Notes under the pieces: model-generated | Told to the model about the DNA's origin: nothing | The model's database searches: none | Seen by the model: the letters and a program-made list of their open reading frames with translations, nothing else | Shown here: piece by piece, positions 11,318-24,300 of the stretch | Position numbering within the stretch: the first letter of the stretch is position 1 | Layout: each line of letters begins with the position of its first letter | Position numbers and translations under genes: made by a program | Assembly (NCBI GenBank): GCA_008828725.1 | Contig: MEHQ01001245.1 | Coordinates: forward strand, 17,149 to 81,148 | Direction: 5' to 3' | Source of the DNA: Saccharina japonica | Taxonomy: Eukaryota > Sar > Phaeophyceae > Laminariales > Laminariaceae | DNA length: 64,000 nucleotides

Positions 11318-12605
11318 CTAAACAACACACCAAGAAAATACAATGAACTCAATCCACCAACAAGAATGACGGCCACACTGAAATATAACATGCCTGCTTC
11401 CATGGATCAAATGAGAAAGATCGCGCCGCGCTGCTGCTGCTGCTGCCTCTGCTGCTGGTCTCCTCTCCCACGAGCTCCACCTCTGATCTTTTCTCGCCAT
11501 ACCCCCCCCAACCGCGTCAGGCCCATCCCGTTTCTCTGGTTTCCCTGGGTCGAAGGAGTACGAGCCACTCTGGCCCAAACCAATCTGCGGCACTTCACCG
11601 CCCACACCGTTCCCATAACGTTGCTGCTGCATCGACACCCCTTCATGCCCACACAGCTGCTGCGGCTTGACCAACGACGAAAGCGGCGGGGGCGTGACAC
11701 CACCGAGCTCCACTTCAGGCTCAGTAATACCAAGCTCCACCACTTCAGCCTCAGCAAAACTGAGCTTCTCCTCTTCAGCCTCGGCAATACCGAGCTTCTC
11801 CTCCTCAGCCTCGTGCTGCTGCAGTATAGACGCAGCTACCGGCGCATGAGCCAACACCGAGCTCCTCCACCTTAGGCTCATTCTGCTGCCGTACAGACGC
11901 AGCTAGCAGCTCGCGAGCACCACCAAGCCCGTGCGCCTCGGATGCAGCCACACCAAGCGCGTCGAAGCTCCGGTACGGAACACCAATTGCTCCAGCTCGT
12001 CGCTTGGCAGACTGCAACCTTTCCCACCGGTCTTGCTTCTGAAGGACGGTACGCGGTCGAGGTTCAAGATACAGTTTCCACAGCTCCTCGCGCGCAGCCG
12101 CTCTACGGGCATCTTGTTCCTTGTTGACGACATACAGCGCCAACATAATTTCCTGCATCTGCTGCCGAAGTAGCTCGCTCTTCACTGGCAAAGCATTCCC
12201 CCTCCTCGTCACCGACCTTGGCACCGTCGGCTGCACCTGTGGCTGCTGGAGCGGCGCCGTTCCAGTCTGCGTCACGTAACTGTAATTGGCGCGTAGACGA
12301 TAGCGGGATGGGCAGTGCACAGCCTGGCCATGTTACCATAAGCTAGAACCCCATTGCATACGCCGTTTGGCGCAAAGAAAATCGTGGCATTATGCCCACG
12401 TGTAGAACCCGCCCATTGACGCTCCTGGGGGTGGAGGGGACTCCGGCTGGTACCACCAATCTTCAGTGCTGCGAGCCTAACCGGTGCCCCCCGGCCTTTG
12501 CTGGTTCTGGTGCTGATGCTGCGGCTGAGATGGGTGCTGCTGCTGGTAACTGTGACCTCCACCCCGACGCCGCTGCTGTTGCCGCTGATGCGAACTGGTG
12601 CCTCC

Positions 12606-12649
<44 letters not shown>

Positions 12650-12695
12650 TTCCATCCTGCCACCCGAAATCCTCAAAGCCAAAGACCATCTCCAT
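11318..12695 (-). pseudogene. Copia gag pseudogene
   Basis: The start (MEMVFGFEDFG, then a long Gln run and HSYQQQHPSQ) matches the intact gag-like ORF at 41,268-42,740. The frame is then broken several times, so the homology is spread over overlapping short minus frames down to about 11,318. The CAG/CTG run at 12,607-12,650 encodes the poly-Gln. The plus and minus Pro/Ser/Ala-rich frames in this interval are shadows. Confidence 0.75.
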
Positions 12696-12760
12696 AGTCA
12701 GTCCTCCCCGTACTACCCCCCTCTAGCACAGTATAGCACCGCACATCTGCCGACGATATG

Positions 12761-13317
12761 TCTGATGCTTTTTGACCTAATTTTGTCCTTGTTTCTTGGC
12801 AAAATGTCGAACATTCTAAGGCAGCCGACACCACGTATACAATATAGGCAGGTGAAAGTCCCACGCCAACACTCACGGCTGCAATGACACGACCTTCCTT
12901 GTGTTTGGCGGTGAAGGATCGCATTGCTTCTTAGGTTGGCGGGCCGGCTCTCGCTGGTGTTGCTCGTTCACACAACAGATACAAAATAGGTGCTATAGAA
13001 AAACGTAATATGAATCTGGCTGATTAAAACAAACACAGCACTAAGCCCGCCCCCGAACCGAAGGAACGCAGCGACCGCGGCCAACTCGAGACGGCGCGCG
13101 ACTGAAGACGCGCCACGCGCTTCCATGTACCGTGGTGTATGGAACTCGGCCTCGTACAACTCTAGCAAGCAGATATAAGGCCATAAAACGCAGGAAGCGA
13201 CACATCAGACAAGCCTACGAATTAGGTACTGAACGTTCTCTCGGAAGCACCCTGCTGTGGTAGAGAGGCACTTGAGTAAAGACGGTCTTATAGTTGCCGT
13301 AAACCATGTGCGTTCGA
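12761..13317. other. Unassigned sequence
   Basis: No supported gene or boundary. The minus strand at 13,030-13,170 has a GC-richer frame (..SSVARRLELAAVAAFL..) of unknown meaning. Confidence 0.4.
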
Positions 13318-13925
13318 CCAAATAAACGAAAATCCGCCGTGGACCCAAAAACCACGTCCAACACCACAGCAGCCCGGGGACCACGACCACCTCGATACGG
13401 CGTGCGACGAAACACGTCTCCACCATAGATTAACCCATACTCGCCCGCCTCCATCAATCCCGGGTTTATGGAAGTCGGTCTCCTAGTACACCTCTTTCAA
13501 TCGATGACAGTGGGTAAAAGGAAGACAGGCAGTACACAGTAGACAGACTACAGTAGTTACATAATGGAAGCCAGTGGGCACCCCGGTATGAAGAGGCGTG
13601 TTTCCATATAGGAACAAAACGGCCTTATCATCAATGCCCGTGGGTATGTACCAAGTAATATGCCTGGCCGTGAGTCGGCCTACACAACAACTCATACGGT
13701 ACATCAAGCCGAAGAGCGCGTGCTGAGTTGATTGGCGACGGCAGCGCCCTCTCGAGCACCTATTTCTCACACGCACACCTCTCCTTTCACGTTCTTCTCC
13801 ATCTTTGGGCGAGAGAGTGCCACCTTTAAACACCACACAGCGCGCCCGAAGCTCGCTTGCCATTGGTTCGTTCCCAGCGCCTGGGCTCGCTACATATAGT
13901 CTACTATATGCCACACTGTCACTCG
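13318..13925. repeat. Dispersed repeat R2, uninterrupted copy
   Basis: Uninterrupted counterpart of 3727-5650. It reads 'gggtatgtaccaagtaata' where copy 1 has MITE 1, and 'gcgtgctgagttgattgg' where copy 1 has MITE 2. It shows that both MITEs inserted after the repeat had spread. Confidence 0.75.
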
Positions 13926-15119
13926 CGAGTATAGCATGCCTACGTGTTTCACCAGAAACGGCAAAGGTATCAGGTCTTTAAAAGTCGTGCAACAAAATCA
14001 TCTGGTTTCGCCTTAACGCTCTGAGGTACTACAACCCTACACCCTGAATTACAAAAACGAATATTACCGCTGTCAGGTCAAGATGTCAGCACATCCAACC
14101 GCTATATACTTCCAGTTGGGCCATCTCTTCGTTGTCTAGTACACAATTCAGGCACGCCACAGTACTATGTGGGGTATATGCTGTCATGTTCGTTCGTAAG
14201 GTGTAGTATTGATACATGCAACCTCGAGGGCAGATGCACGACCGCAGCAAAAGCAACAACACTACTGTTAGAACTGTGTGGCATCGCTCGATAGAACGGG
14301 CAGACAGTGAATCCCTCCCTCTTACAGTCCTCGCCTACAGTAGTCCCAATCCCTCACGTACGGTAGCTGAGTATCCCCCAAATCGTAAACAAATGCTCCA
14401 TTCATAACAATTCCTCCCACACACTGTACTGCATAGTACGCAAAGCAATGGTGAAGAAGCTGCTTCGCACTTGTTTTATGTCCTGTGCGTTCCGCCCTAC
14501 AACAAAATTTGGTAAGTGTTGAAACTGAAAACATATAGATCATATATTGTATACCTTTAATGCCTGAAAAGGAGCGGCGCAGCGATCAAAAACAGACCAA
14601 GAAACAAATATTGCATGGAAAACACACCACCCGCTTGCTGAAAACTGGGTGACGGAAAGACGCCACAACTCCGCGAAAAGCGATATACATGCATAACGCA
14701 GGCCCGAATCAAATTGTCAGACGACTCGGGACATCCCTGCAATGTCAAATTTAGTCCATCGTTATCCCACGAAGTGCAAAGCATCAAGCACAACAACTCT
14801 GCAAAACCGTGCGCGCGGCTATATCAGGACGGTCAGCGAAGACACTAACACGACGTATTGTCGCCCCCTCGCCCCGCTTTGATAGACGCCGGGCTTGGGT
14901 TCAATCGATTGCCTAAGTGTCGACCAATCAGGAACACCATGAAATCCGAACTCAGCGCGACTGGTCAGGGGAATGAACAACGCCAAATACACACACTTCA
15001 AGACTACTGAAATGCACGCAAACAAACTGTATGCTCCCCGCGACGAAGAATTATCCAGCCAACGGCTATAACATCCCGCCTGGCGCTTCACGCTCTAGGT
15101 TTTGCTCCAAATTACCATG
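13926..15119. other. Unassigned sequence downstream of the transporter gene
   Basis: This is the 3' flank of the minus-strand transporter. I see no second gene, no repeat family recognised elsewhere in the window, and no clear polyadenylation signal. Confidence 0.4.
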
Positions 15120-15383
15120 TCATTCCATGTTTCCGACGTCGTTGATCCTGCTCCATCCCAGCCAAGCAGCGAGAAGTCTGGTCATAGCCAGAAGGTAGAA
15201 CGCGAAGTGGTGGTCAAAGGGGTAAGGGTGGGTGCTGTTGATGGAGAAAGCGAACATCGACGAGAAGAAGATGGGCGAGATCGACCTCGCGATGGAGGTG
15301 CACGTCATCGAAAGCCCGTTTATCTCCCCGCGCCGGTCCGGCCCCGTGGCGTTGTTGACAGCCAACGCGATGCCAACGTAAAA
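15120..15383 (-). CDS. MFS exon 10 (TM10-TM12, C-terminus)
   Basis: Acceptor ccaaaccag. Encodes FYVGIALAVNNATGPDRRGE, INGLSMTCTSIARSISPIFF, a loop, then ..FAFYLLAMTRLLAAWLGW and ..GNME before TGA at 15,120-15,122. The VNNA..G..NGLSMT pattern is typical of TM10-TM11 in this transporter group. Confidence 0.85.
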   Translation of the reverse strand, partial: FYVGIALAVNNATGPDRRGEINGLSMTCTSIARSISPIFFSSMFAFSINSTHPYPFDHHFAFYLLAMTRLLAAWLGWSRINDVGNME

Positions 15384-18300
15384 CTGGTTTGGCGGCAAAA
15401 TAGCCGACAGGGGGCGAGTACGGGCGGGGGGAAGAGACAGCAGGAGGAGAAGCAGGAGCAGCAGGCAATATGACGGGCCAGCGTTCAGTCCTTACAAGAA
15501 GATGAATGACGGGCGGCTGTCGTTCAGTTTTCCTAATGAGATCATTATGGTACAACTGAGTAGCTTCCTCAACGGTTTCCTTACTCGTCTGCTGCAGTCA
15601 TAACTTCCGGACACCCCTCCCCGCAGCGTTGGCTGAGTTAAGGCTCCGCTCCATTTCCCAAACACTTCCTGAAGTCACCCGGCTGATTGATGCTATGGTA
15701 GAGGGGGGAACTATCTAAGCTCCATGGTTTTCAGCTGCTGAGAGCCACTCGGCGGAGGCACCACCCTGTTTATTTGTGGTTCTTCAGCTTTTTTAGGTTT
15801 GTTTGAATAAACTAAAATGCACCGCCATATGGGAGTGTTTGTGTTTCTCTGCGACAACAACATATTTTTATGTCCAACTTTGAGCCAGGTGTATAACCAC
15901 TCACCCGCCATTCGCGAGTGGCGTATATTCAACACGTGGGGGGGGGGGCTACCGCAGCACCGGTCGGTGCCCGTTCACCCTAACTGAGGGTTTCACCGAA
16001 ACCTTCAAGGATAGCACGAAACTAACTTCGCAAGCTTCTTGGGTGATTGTCCCAATGTACAGTCGCAGCCCTCTTATCGCTGGAGTCAACCCCGACGCGA
16101 CTATCATCTCCAGCATGGCGTTTCAAAACAAACTGCAGCCACCGCAGTTACAGCGACAGCAATCACTCACCGAGTGACTGCATACGTAGACCGTGAACAG
16201 GAGGACGAGCACGGGGACGGTGACCGAGAAACCGGCCGCGTTCACGCTGGAGAGAAGCGGGAGCAAGAAGTATGCGGGGACCTCGAAGACTGATCCAATC
16301 CTCTGCGACCACCGGACGCCCAACCAAGGCGTAAGGTACGGCACCGCCAGTAGCTCAAAGACCAGCACCATCACCCCGCAGGCAAAGAATACCTGTTGTG
16401 CAATGAGTTGGAAGGGGTGCGAGGAGAGTAGGGCGGAGGTGACACGCAATTGTGAAACATACATCAGGATGTTGATCGCCGCAAACACGCCGTGTACCAT
16501 TCCTGAGCATTCTGCACGCTAGGGGAGATATTGCGTAGTACGGGGTGCCGATTCAAGCGCCCCCCTTCCCCCCGGACGGAAGTCCTGGTATACCCTTCCA
16601 ATTGGTCAACGCTTCAGCAAAAAGAAGTACCCATGGAGTGTGACTGGATATAACAGCACGAATGTGCAAAATACTACAATGCGCTATGAAAGGGCCATGA
16701 GGAACGAAGCTCGTCATCGGGCAGCATGTAGAGCGCTTGCTCCTCGCGGTGAGGCTAGCGATTCGAGGGGGGTCGAGGCGACCCAGATCCGAACTACGTT
16801 CGTTTTTATAATATTGAGTCTGCTGTAAAGATATATTGAAATATAACGGAAATAGTTCGTCCCACCTGGCCGAGCTGCAAACTTGACCAGTCCAGCCCCC
16901 CCTTGGCAGTAGTGCTGAGAGCCCACAAAGCGTATACCTCATCGAACCCAGAGAACGCAGCCTTCGAAGCAAGAGCGGGAGACCGGGTATGCGGGCAAGT
17001 CTGTTATATCTTGGAGTGGGACCCCAGTTAGTGATGGACCGTCAGCGAGTACCGAGAGTACACATGACATACCCTACGGGAATATCTAGGCGGATAAGAT
17101 GCGAGAAACAACGACCAGAGTTGAATTTCTCGATGTTATCAAACCAAATGAGTAAGCTACCTGTCACGATCCAAGAAATGCACCAGTAAATATCGAAATT
17201 ACCAGGAAACACATGGCCGGTCGCCCCGGTAGACTAGTGGTCAGCTTCAAAGACTACTGGCATTGGTACCCAAGTTCGAATACCACCGTAGTGAGATTTT
17301 TACTTTATTTGAAAAAATAAAAAGGAACCAATTGCTGAGAGCGCCTTCGTGGCGTGGGTAGGCGGAATCCGACGCAAGTCGACGAGGTAAGAGAGTGCTG
17401 AAATCTTCTCGCGATAAAAATGCAAGGCAAGTACCGTAGTGGGGAGGGGGGAGAAGAGCCTACTTAGTGACCCCGGATCTGAGTTACGACTAAAGAGGGA
17501 GAGAGAAAAAGAAGGGCGAAGATAATAAATGGGATGGACAAAAAAACAAAACAAACAAACAAACAAACAAACATGGTGTAACTCGAGCAGTAAAGATGGA
17601 GCCGGCGTGGTCGGAGCCGCGGCTATCAAGCCCCCGGTGGCGTTGGCGGGCATGGAGAAACAATAATGACCGCCATCAGTTCGAACACGAGCAGCCAGGA
17701 CTCACCGAATATACAGCGTCAGCGAACAGAAGTATACGGATGTGCCTTTGTGCCAGCAAGCTCTCCTGCTTGACTTCGATCGTTTGTTGACCAAGCCCCA
17801 CCGCATCCGGGCCGAAACCGGGTTTTCCAACAGTCGGAGGCATCGTCTCGGGCTGCATCCAGGAGGGTTTCCTAATGCCGTACTCCTCTAACGACGTCGA
17901 AGATTTTTCCTCCGCCGAATCTGTTGCGTGGTCTGGCTTGCTGCTGCCCTTTTGGACAACATCGTCACCGTCGTCGCCTTTTCGGTCGAAACGAAACCAA
18001 GACGAGTACCACGCCGTCCGACTGTGAGAGGAGGACAAAACGGTGGGGGCGCGATATAGTCAGAAGAGGCGGTCACGGGCTGGCACCCACTGATTGGTGC
18101 CCACTGCTCCCAGGGCTAGATGCTTAACTGTCCCTGTTAATCTCTTCGGCCATGCACACCTGACATCAAGGTGACTCGGTGTGAGGAAAAGGTTTTCGAC
18201 TCATGCTAGCTGTGTGTGCTGCCCAGCTCGGCAAGGAATGTACAAAACGGACGAAATGGTTGGGTGGCTTCCGGGTGTTGACCGCGGTCACTTGCCCCTG

Positions 18301-21300
18301 CAGCCGGTCGAAATAACCATTACGGCCTATTCCTGCAGCCGATCGCGATAACCATTACGGCCTCGAAAGCGGAGTTCTACATTAGGCGATAACCTGTACA
18401 GTACGGGGTGGTACTGTAGTTTGGTCTTTGCCCGTAGAGCGGCTGGATACAAACGGAACGTTGCAGTAACAACAGGGCCGACTTAGGTGTCCCGTATCGA
18501 AAGCCGATCGTGCGTGCGTCTTACTATCGTCTCGGTGCATACATGCGTTTCTTAACTATGTATTGGGTATCCTGCCACTCGAACCACGATCCTCCTGCTA
18601 CTACTCCAATGGTCGTTAGATATGTTTGGCATCAATACTACCCCTTGAGGCAAGCGATTTTCATCTTTTACAGGCACTCGTCCGCACAAGCTACTATAAC
18701 ACGTCGGAGTAGTGTTATCGAGGCCTGGAGCACGTGCCGGGTATCAGGCTCACTCTGAGGTGTCTCTCCAGGTGGCCAAAGTTGTTAAATCCGTTTTTTC
18801 CATGCCCATTGTGCAGGTGTTCGAGGTGGTGTACTTTGTTTTCCTACAAACTGATTCAAACATGTCGCCCCGCATCTTGTGCACGGTGAATGCAGATCAC
18901 AATATGAATTCGAGTGTCACATTTTGGTTCCATGCTGACCGTTACGAAGAGCGAACGAGGGTGACATAGGGCACGTTTTATACGGGGCTTAGGGCTAGCT
19001 CTAGTGGCGATTATGTGTCCCGACCAACCACAGGCCTTCAAAATAGCAATACTCGTAGTTGTCCGCCGTTTGCGTGGAACTAGCCAATATGCGTTTTCTT
19101 CATATCAGAACGAACCGGTTCCAGGTATTCCAAGCCATGCCTGTGAATCGTTTCGGGCAAATATGTTTGGTTCGTTTCTTGGCGAAAATGCTTGGATCTC
19201 TGAACACAAACGCTTAGTTGAAGCATTTACATAAGACAAACAAACTAGATACAAACCGGGTGGGCAGGGGTCCAAAGACAACGTGCCCGAAGTATCGGAG
19301 TCTATCTCCGAACAAACCCGGGGGCATTGGATGCGAACGAAATTTCGGGCGGAAAGCTTGAACCAGCTCGTAATTGTTCGAGTACTCTACTATAACTATC
19401 ATGTTGTTACAAGCCGTACTCTGCCCGGCCCCCTCGTCTCCACCCTGTACGCCTTCTGCTTTGGTTTGTGTTTGGCACTGGCTTGGCACGGCTAGCACTT
19501 GGCGTTGTCAGCCGCAAGCTTCTTCGCTTCATCAGGTTGGAGTAATATGGGCGGGATCTCAAAACGACTAAGGCCACACGTCCTGAATACGGCACTCTAA
19601 ACGGGTGACGTAGTCTTGTTCGCGAAGTATAAATCCCGTAACCAACACGCCCGAGCCTTCATGAGGACCGCAAAAACGTATACGGACAACGGTATAAACC
19701 GTGGCTGTCTTTCTGTGTCCAAGGATACAATGATGGCTTACACGCATATTTTATGTGATGCACAAGTTAACACGTCTTTACGCATACACCTCCGTTGGTC
19801 TGTCGGCCGTTCTTCTCTCGAACCATCTTGTGTTTACCCACGGGACGTAAGCGTGCGACGTTGCAGAAACAAAGGAGACGAGTAGCACACGGTGTAAACA
19901 GGCAGACAGCGGTCATTTTCAAACGCACACCTCGCCCGCAGCTACTCGCGCCGGTGCCCTGAGAGAGTATAACAACTCATCCGGTCCCCGGTAATTGGTA
20001 GCACTCACGTTGGTCTGCTGGCTTCCACTCTCTTTGTGTCAAGGACGAAAAAGTACACCAACGGCAACGCCACGAGCGCCAATCCGGCCCCGACAAGGTT
20101 GGACAGAAGGTACGGATTCCTGTTTTCCATTCCGGCGGCACGTGAAAAAGAACAGGGCAAACGTTCAGCCACGCCCCATACGATCATTGCCGTACGCGGG
20201 GGATGTAACAATCGGCACAGGAGGAGGATGAAATAGACCAGGCACAGTGTAGCGAATCAGCAATGTTACCAGGGGTTCTTCGCTGGCTCTACATTGTACA
20301 TGCGGGGCGTAGTGGGTACGAGGCGAGTTATTTTTGTCAAAGGGCAATCAAGGCCAAGGGACTAGTCTCGAGTTACCGCAGTGAGTGTTGCGGGAACGCG
20401 TGACTTCAAAGCCTTTGGGTATATCACCCCCCCCCCTGTAAAAACACAGTATTGCCGTCAACTGCTAACTACGAAAGATCGCGCGCAACCTCCGAAACCC
20501 ACCTGCCGAAAATACCGTCCTCCGAGAAGGTTTGAGGGTGATACTTGGCCGGTTCGGCCAGAATGCCTCCCATGCCAGGCCCGAGCACCGATCCCATAGA
20601 AAACGAAACTGTGGTAGTAGTTGCAGCATGTCACCATCAATCAACGCGACCGGTTATCGCAGAGGGGCGCGGGGGGTGGTTTAATGGCTGGTCGACGGGA
20701 TGAAGCCGGGTAATGGTGGCGATCAGCATTGTTGTCCCCCCTCCCCGCTTTATGAGGCAGGTGGATTTTCACTTGAGCCATCTCGTAAATCGACCATGAA
20801 ATAGGAACGCAGGGCGATACAGATTCCCCTGAAAACTCCGAAAAATCCAGGGAAAACGATTTTAACACGAACCCCTTCACGTGCATGTTCAAACGACGAG
20901 ACAAGCGTATTGCTTTCTGCGTGGAAGAATATGTTGCGCGGTACGACCAATCACCGCTGCCTCGCACGGCACCAATAATGCGTGAGTGGCGTAAAGGCAG
21001 GAAAGCAAGGCTGTACAGATCGAGGCTAGGATCGATAAACTCGTCCATACACAGGGTATGTAAAGTCCTGCAGGCGACCGGGTGCAATCGGGGTTAAACA
21101 ATGAAAATAACCGTCAGACCTCGGGAATCGTATAGTGGTTACAATCATGAAGCCGTAGCCAATTTTGTATGGAGTAGCACTTTCCTTGTAGCCATAACTT
21201 TGATCAATTATCGTCGTCATTCTTCTTTCCCACTCAGCCAAACCAGCGCCATGGGGCTGAATGCCGCGGCATATGCACTGCACTCTTCGTGGCAACAGTT

Positions 21301-24300
21301 GGCGTATACAGGCTGGTTCAAGCATATCACCCCGCACGTATTCAGTAGCCAAATCCCACTCCGTTGTTTTACATAGACCCTGAACTCTGGCACGCATGTT
21401 CTGTGAAGCCCTGCCGACCCGTTACCGGCTGGTGTGCTTTTGTTTTTTTGCTAGATACTTTGGTTATAATTTTTGCTGGGAGATTTGGGTTACAAGGAAT
21501 CCCCAATATTAAGGCGACGAGAAAAAAACAAAACATTGTCAATCACCCGCTAGCGGAAAATAGAAGACTTGTGCAAAGGTTCACTGCATATCTCTCGAAC
21601 ACGGCGGGAACATTCGTACCTTTGTTGGGTAAACCTGACAATTTCGGCATCGCCCCACAATTACTTAGTGTCAGCATAAAATTGATGTTTGGCGATAAAC
21701 AGGACATAATGTTGATCATACGAACTAAGATATTCGATTAGTTAAGTGACACTCTGTACAGACATGCCTTGGACCACCTGGAAGCGATCGTTCATAATAA
21801 CAAACGGGGGCGGGGAGGAAAGGTATTACTACATAAACGCCTCACTGTTGTTGATCCCTTGGTCGGGCTGCGATTGGTTGGGCCACAGTTTCGGCGGTAC
21901 CAACACCAGTCCCAGTGTCTGTGATAATTCTTCATCCTAAAAACAGATTGAAGCTTTGTGGTCACAAACCACGAGAGGGAGACAACGCTTCGATAATTCA
22001 TCAACAAAGACTAGGCAAGGAAATACTAAACGTACTGGGCGCGTGCGAACAAGATCACACAAAACCGAGCAAACACCAGACAAGCCGTAGGACAGGAACA
22101 TATGAAAAAGTGGAAACGTATGTAGTGGGAATGTACACACATTACTCTGCCAGTAAACGCATCGCGTCGTCGGTATATAGCTCACATGTCAGGAGGCCCA
22201 TGCATACGGTGCTGTGCTCCGTGCCGCATACCTCGGTAACAAAAGTTTTGGCCGCGGTCATCATGCCATCAAGAAGCCCGAGCATTAGCCTGGAGACAGA
22301 CGGTGGGTAAAGGAGAAGAAGGTATTACACTCCGTTTGCCAACGTGCTGGGTCCTGTGGAAAACCAAGCCTGCCGCGGACCTTACAGTTGTCTTGTCTGA
22401 CGATAGTCGTATTAGTGGGACGTTGGTTGCACAGTATTTCCATATCGAGAGGAATTAATGAGCGTCCAAGGCGGCGTCTTGTTTGTGGTTGTGGTGTCAT
22501 GTTTGAAGTTGTACCGCTTTTTTGCTATAGCTCTTGCCTCTCTCTTGAAAATAATATGAGCTACCGTCACCGAAGTCGATTGCTTTTCGTGCGAAAAAAC
22601 GCGATCGTGCTAAACGGAGGAACATTCACGCGTATGCGGTAGCCCGTGCTGCTCGCGGCGCCCCCGCTGGTGTGCAACCGCCAAAGTAATATATGTCCCA
22701 CTAACTTCCACATAAAACCTTTTAACGAATCGGTCGCGACCTAATTGAGCGACCATATATATTAGTCACATCGTGTTGGTATACGGTATATACGGTTGTT
22801 TCTTGGATGCCCATTCCCTGTGGTTCCGCAAGGGGAAGCCTCATGCTGCGTTCTCTTTTGTTTTTTTAGATCCTTTTGGAGATCTGGGTAAAAACGCTTT
22901 CGCTCAATACACTTTCTTATTTGTGTACCGATTTGGTCCATCTGCAGAACGCAGATTCTTCATGTCACACTGCGGAACTCACGTTTAGTTCATTAGGGTA
23001 TGGCCAGTATGTTTACCGCGGTGTACGGTGACATAAACTGGGGCATGCACAATACACGTCAGGGGCGGGGGGGTGTACTCATATCGTGCACGGCCGTAGT
23101 CGTATGACCATAGACCCTCGCATCCCTGCAATGCCGGGACGGAGCACGTTGGGTTTTCACCAACCAGGAAGACATTGCTTGCACCAAGCGCGAAGCGCCG
23201 TGAGGTATTGGGCTCGTCGCATGGAGGGTGAGCTGCATCCTGCTAAGAACCGGCTGTGAGGCGGACTTGCATATGGACGACAGCCTCCAATGAATTGATA
23301 TAATTTCTGGTGTGGCCACTTCCAGAGACAGCAATGGGTATCACTTCGTATCTGCCTCGTGGATGTCTTACCATAAACACACTACGCGATACGATCATTC
23401 CCCTTGTGCGGAGATGAGGTGGTCAACCCCGCACAAATGGTCTAACAAGACCGCCAGTATGGGTGACCGCCAAAACAAACAAAAAAACGGTACCCTGGTT
23501 ATCGAGCTCACGCAGTGAGAGGCGTGTTTTACAGCGTCGCTGCCAACCGACGCCAACCCAACCTTTAAATTAAAACACATATTGATAGGGGGGGGTGTCG
23601 TCGTAGGAAAATTTGGACTTTTAATCGCCACTCCATTTTCATGCATGGCCATAGTCGTAGGACCATAGAGACGGGGGGCGGGGGGCGGGGGGCGGGGGGC
23701 GGGGGGCGGGGGGCGGGGGGCGGGGGGCGGGGGGCGGGGGGCGGGGGGCGGGGGGCGGGGGGCGGGGGGCGGGGGGCGGGGGGCGGGGGGCGGGGGGCGG
23801 GGGGCGGGGGGCGGGGGGCGGGGGGCGGGGGGCGGGGGGCGGGGGGCGGGGGGCGGGGGGCGGGGGGCGGGGGGCGGGGGGCGGGGGGCGGGGGGCGGGG
23901 GGCGGGGGGCGGGGGGCGGGGGGCGGGGGGCGGGGGGCGGGGGGCGGGGGGCGGGGGGCGGGGGGCGGGGGGCGTACTCATATCGTGCACGGCCGTAGTC
24001 GTATGACCATAGACCCTCGGATCCCTGGAATGCCGGGACGGAGCACGTTGGGTTTTCACCAACCAGGAAGACATTGCTTGCACCAAGCGCGAAGCGCCGT
24101 GAGGTATTGGGCTCGTCGCATGGAGGGTGAGCTGCATCCTGCTAAGAACCGGCTGTGAGGCGGACTTGCATATGGACGACAGCCTCCAATGAATTGATAT
24201 AATTTCTGGTGTGGCCACTTCCAGAGACAGCAATGGGTATCACTTCGTATCTGCCTCGTGGATGTCTTACCATAAACACACTACGCGATACGATCATTCC

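Larger units (their letters stand above)
8275..12760 (-). mobile_element. Decayed Copia-type LTR element, 5' LTR missing
   Basis: Collinear with the complete element at 38,205-43,234, in the same minus orientation. It keeps a 3' LTR (about 8275-8674), the polypurine tract, the tandem AAAACGGCAACCCC repeats (about 8700-8880), the RNase H tail and a frameshifted gag. After about 12,740 the match stops, so the 5' LTR is gone. It is clearly older than the 38-kb copy. Confidence 0.8.
18786..23167. repeat. Direct duplication, copy A (4,382 bp)
   Basis: Base-for-base equal to 24,431-28,812 (offset 5,645) apart from one substitution I can see (near 19,288, C against A). It carries TM4, TM5 and TM6 exons of the transporter. 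The left border is 'gtt|taaatccg', the right border 'caccaaccag|gaag'. Confidence 0.9.

Noticed and set aside
23565..24233. Pro/Arg-rich 222-aa ORF (PPPPAPR repeats)
   Set aside because: It is the translation of the GGGGGGC minisatellite plus flanking intron.
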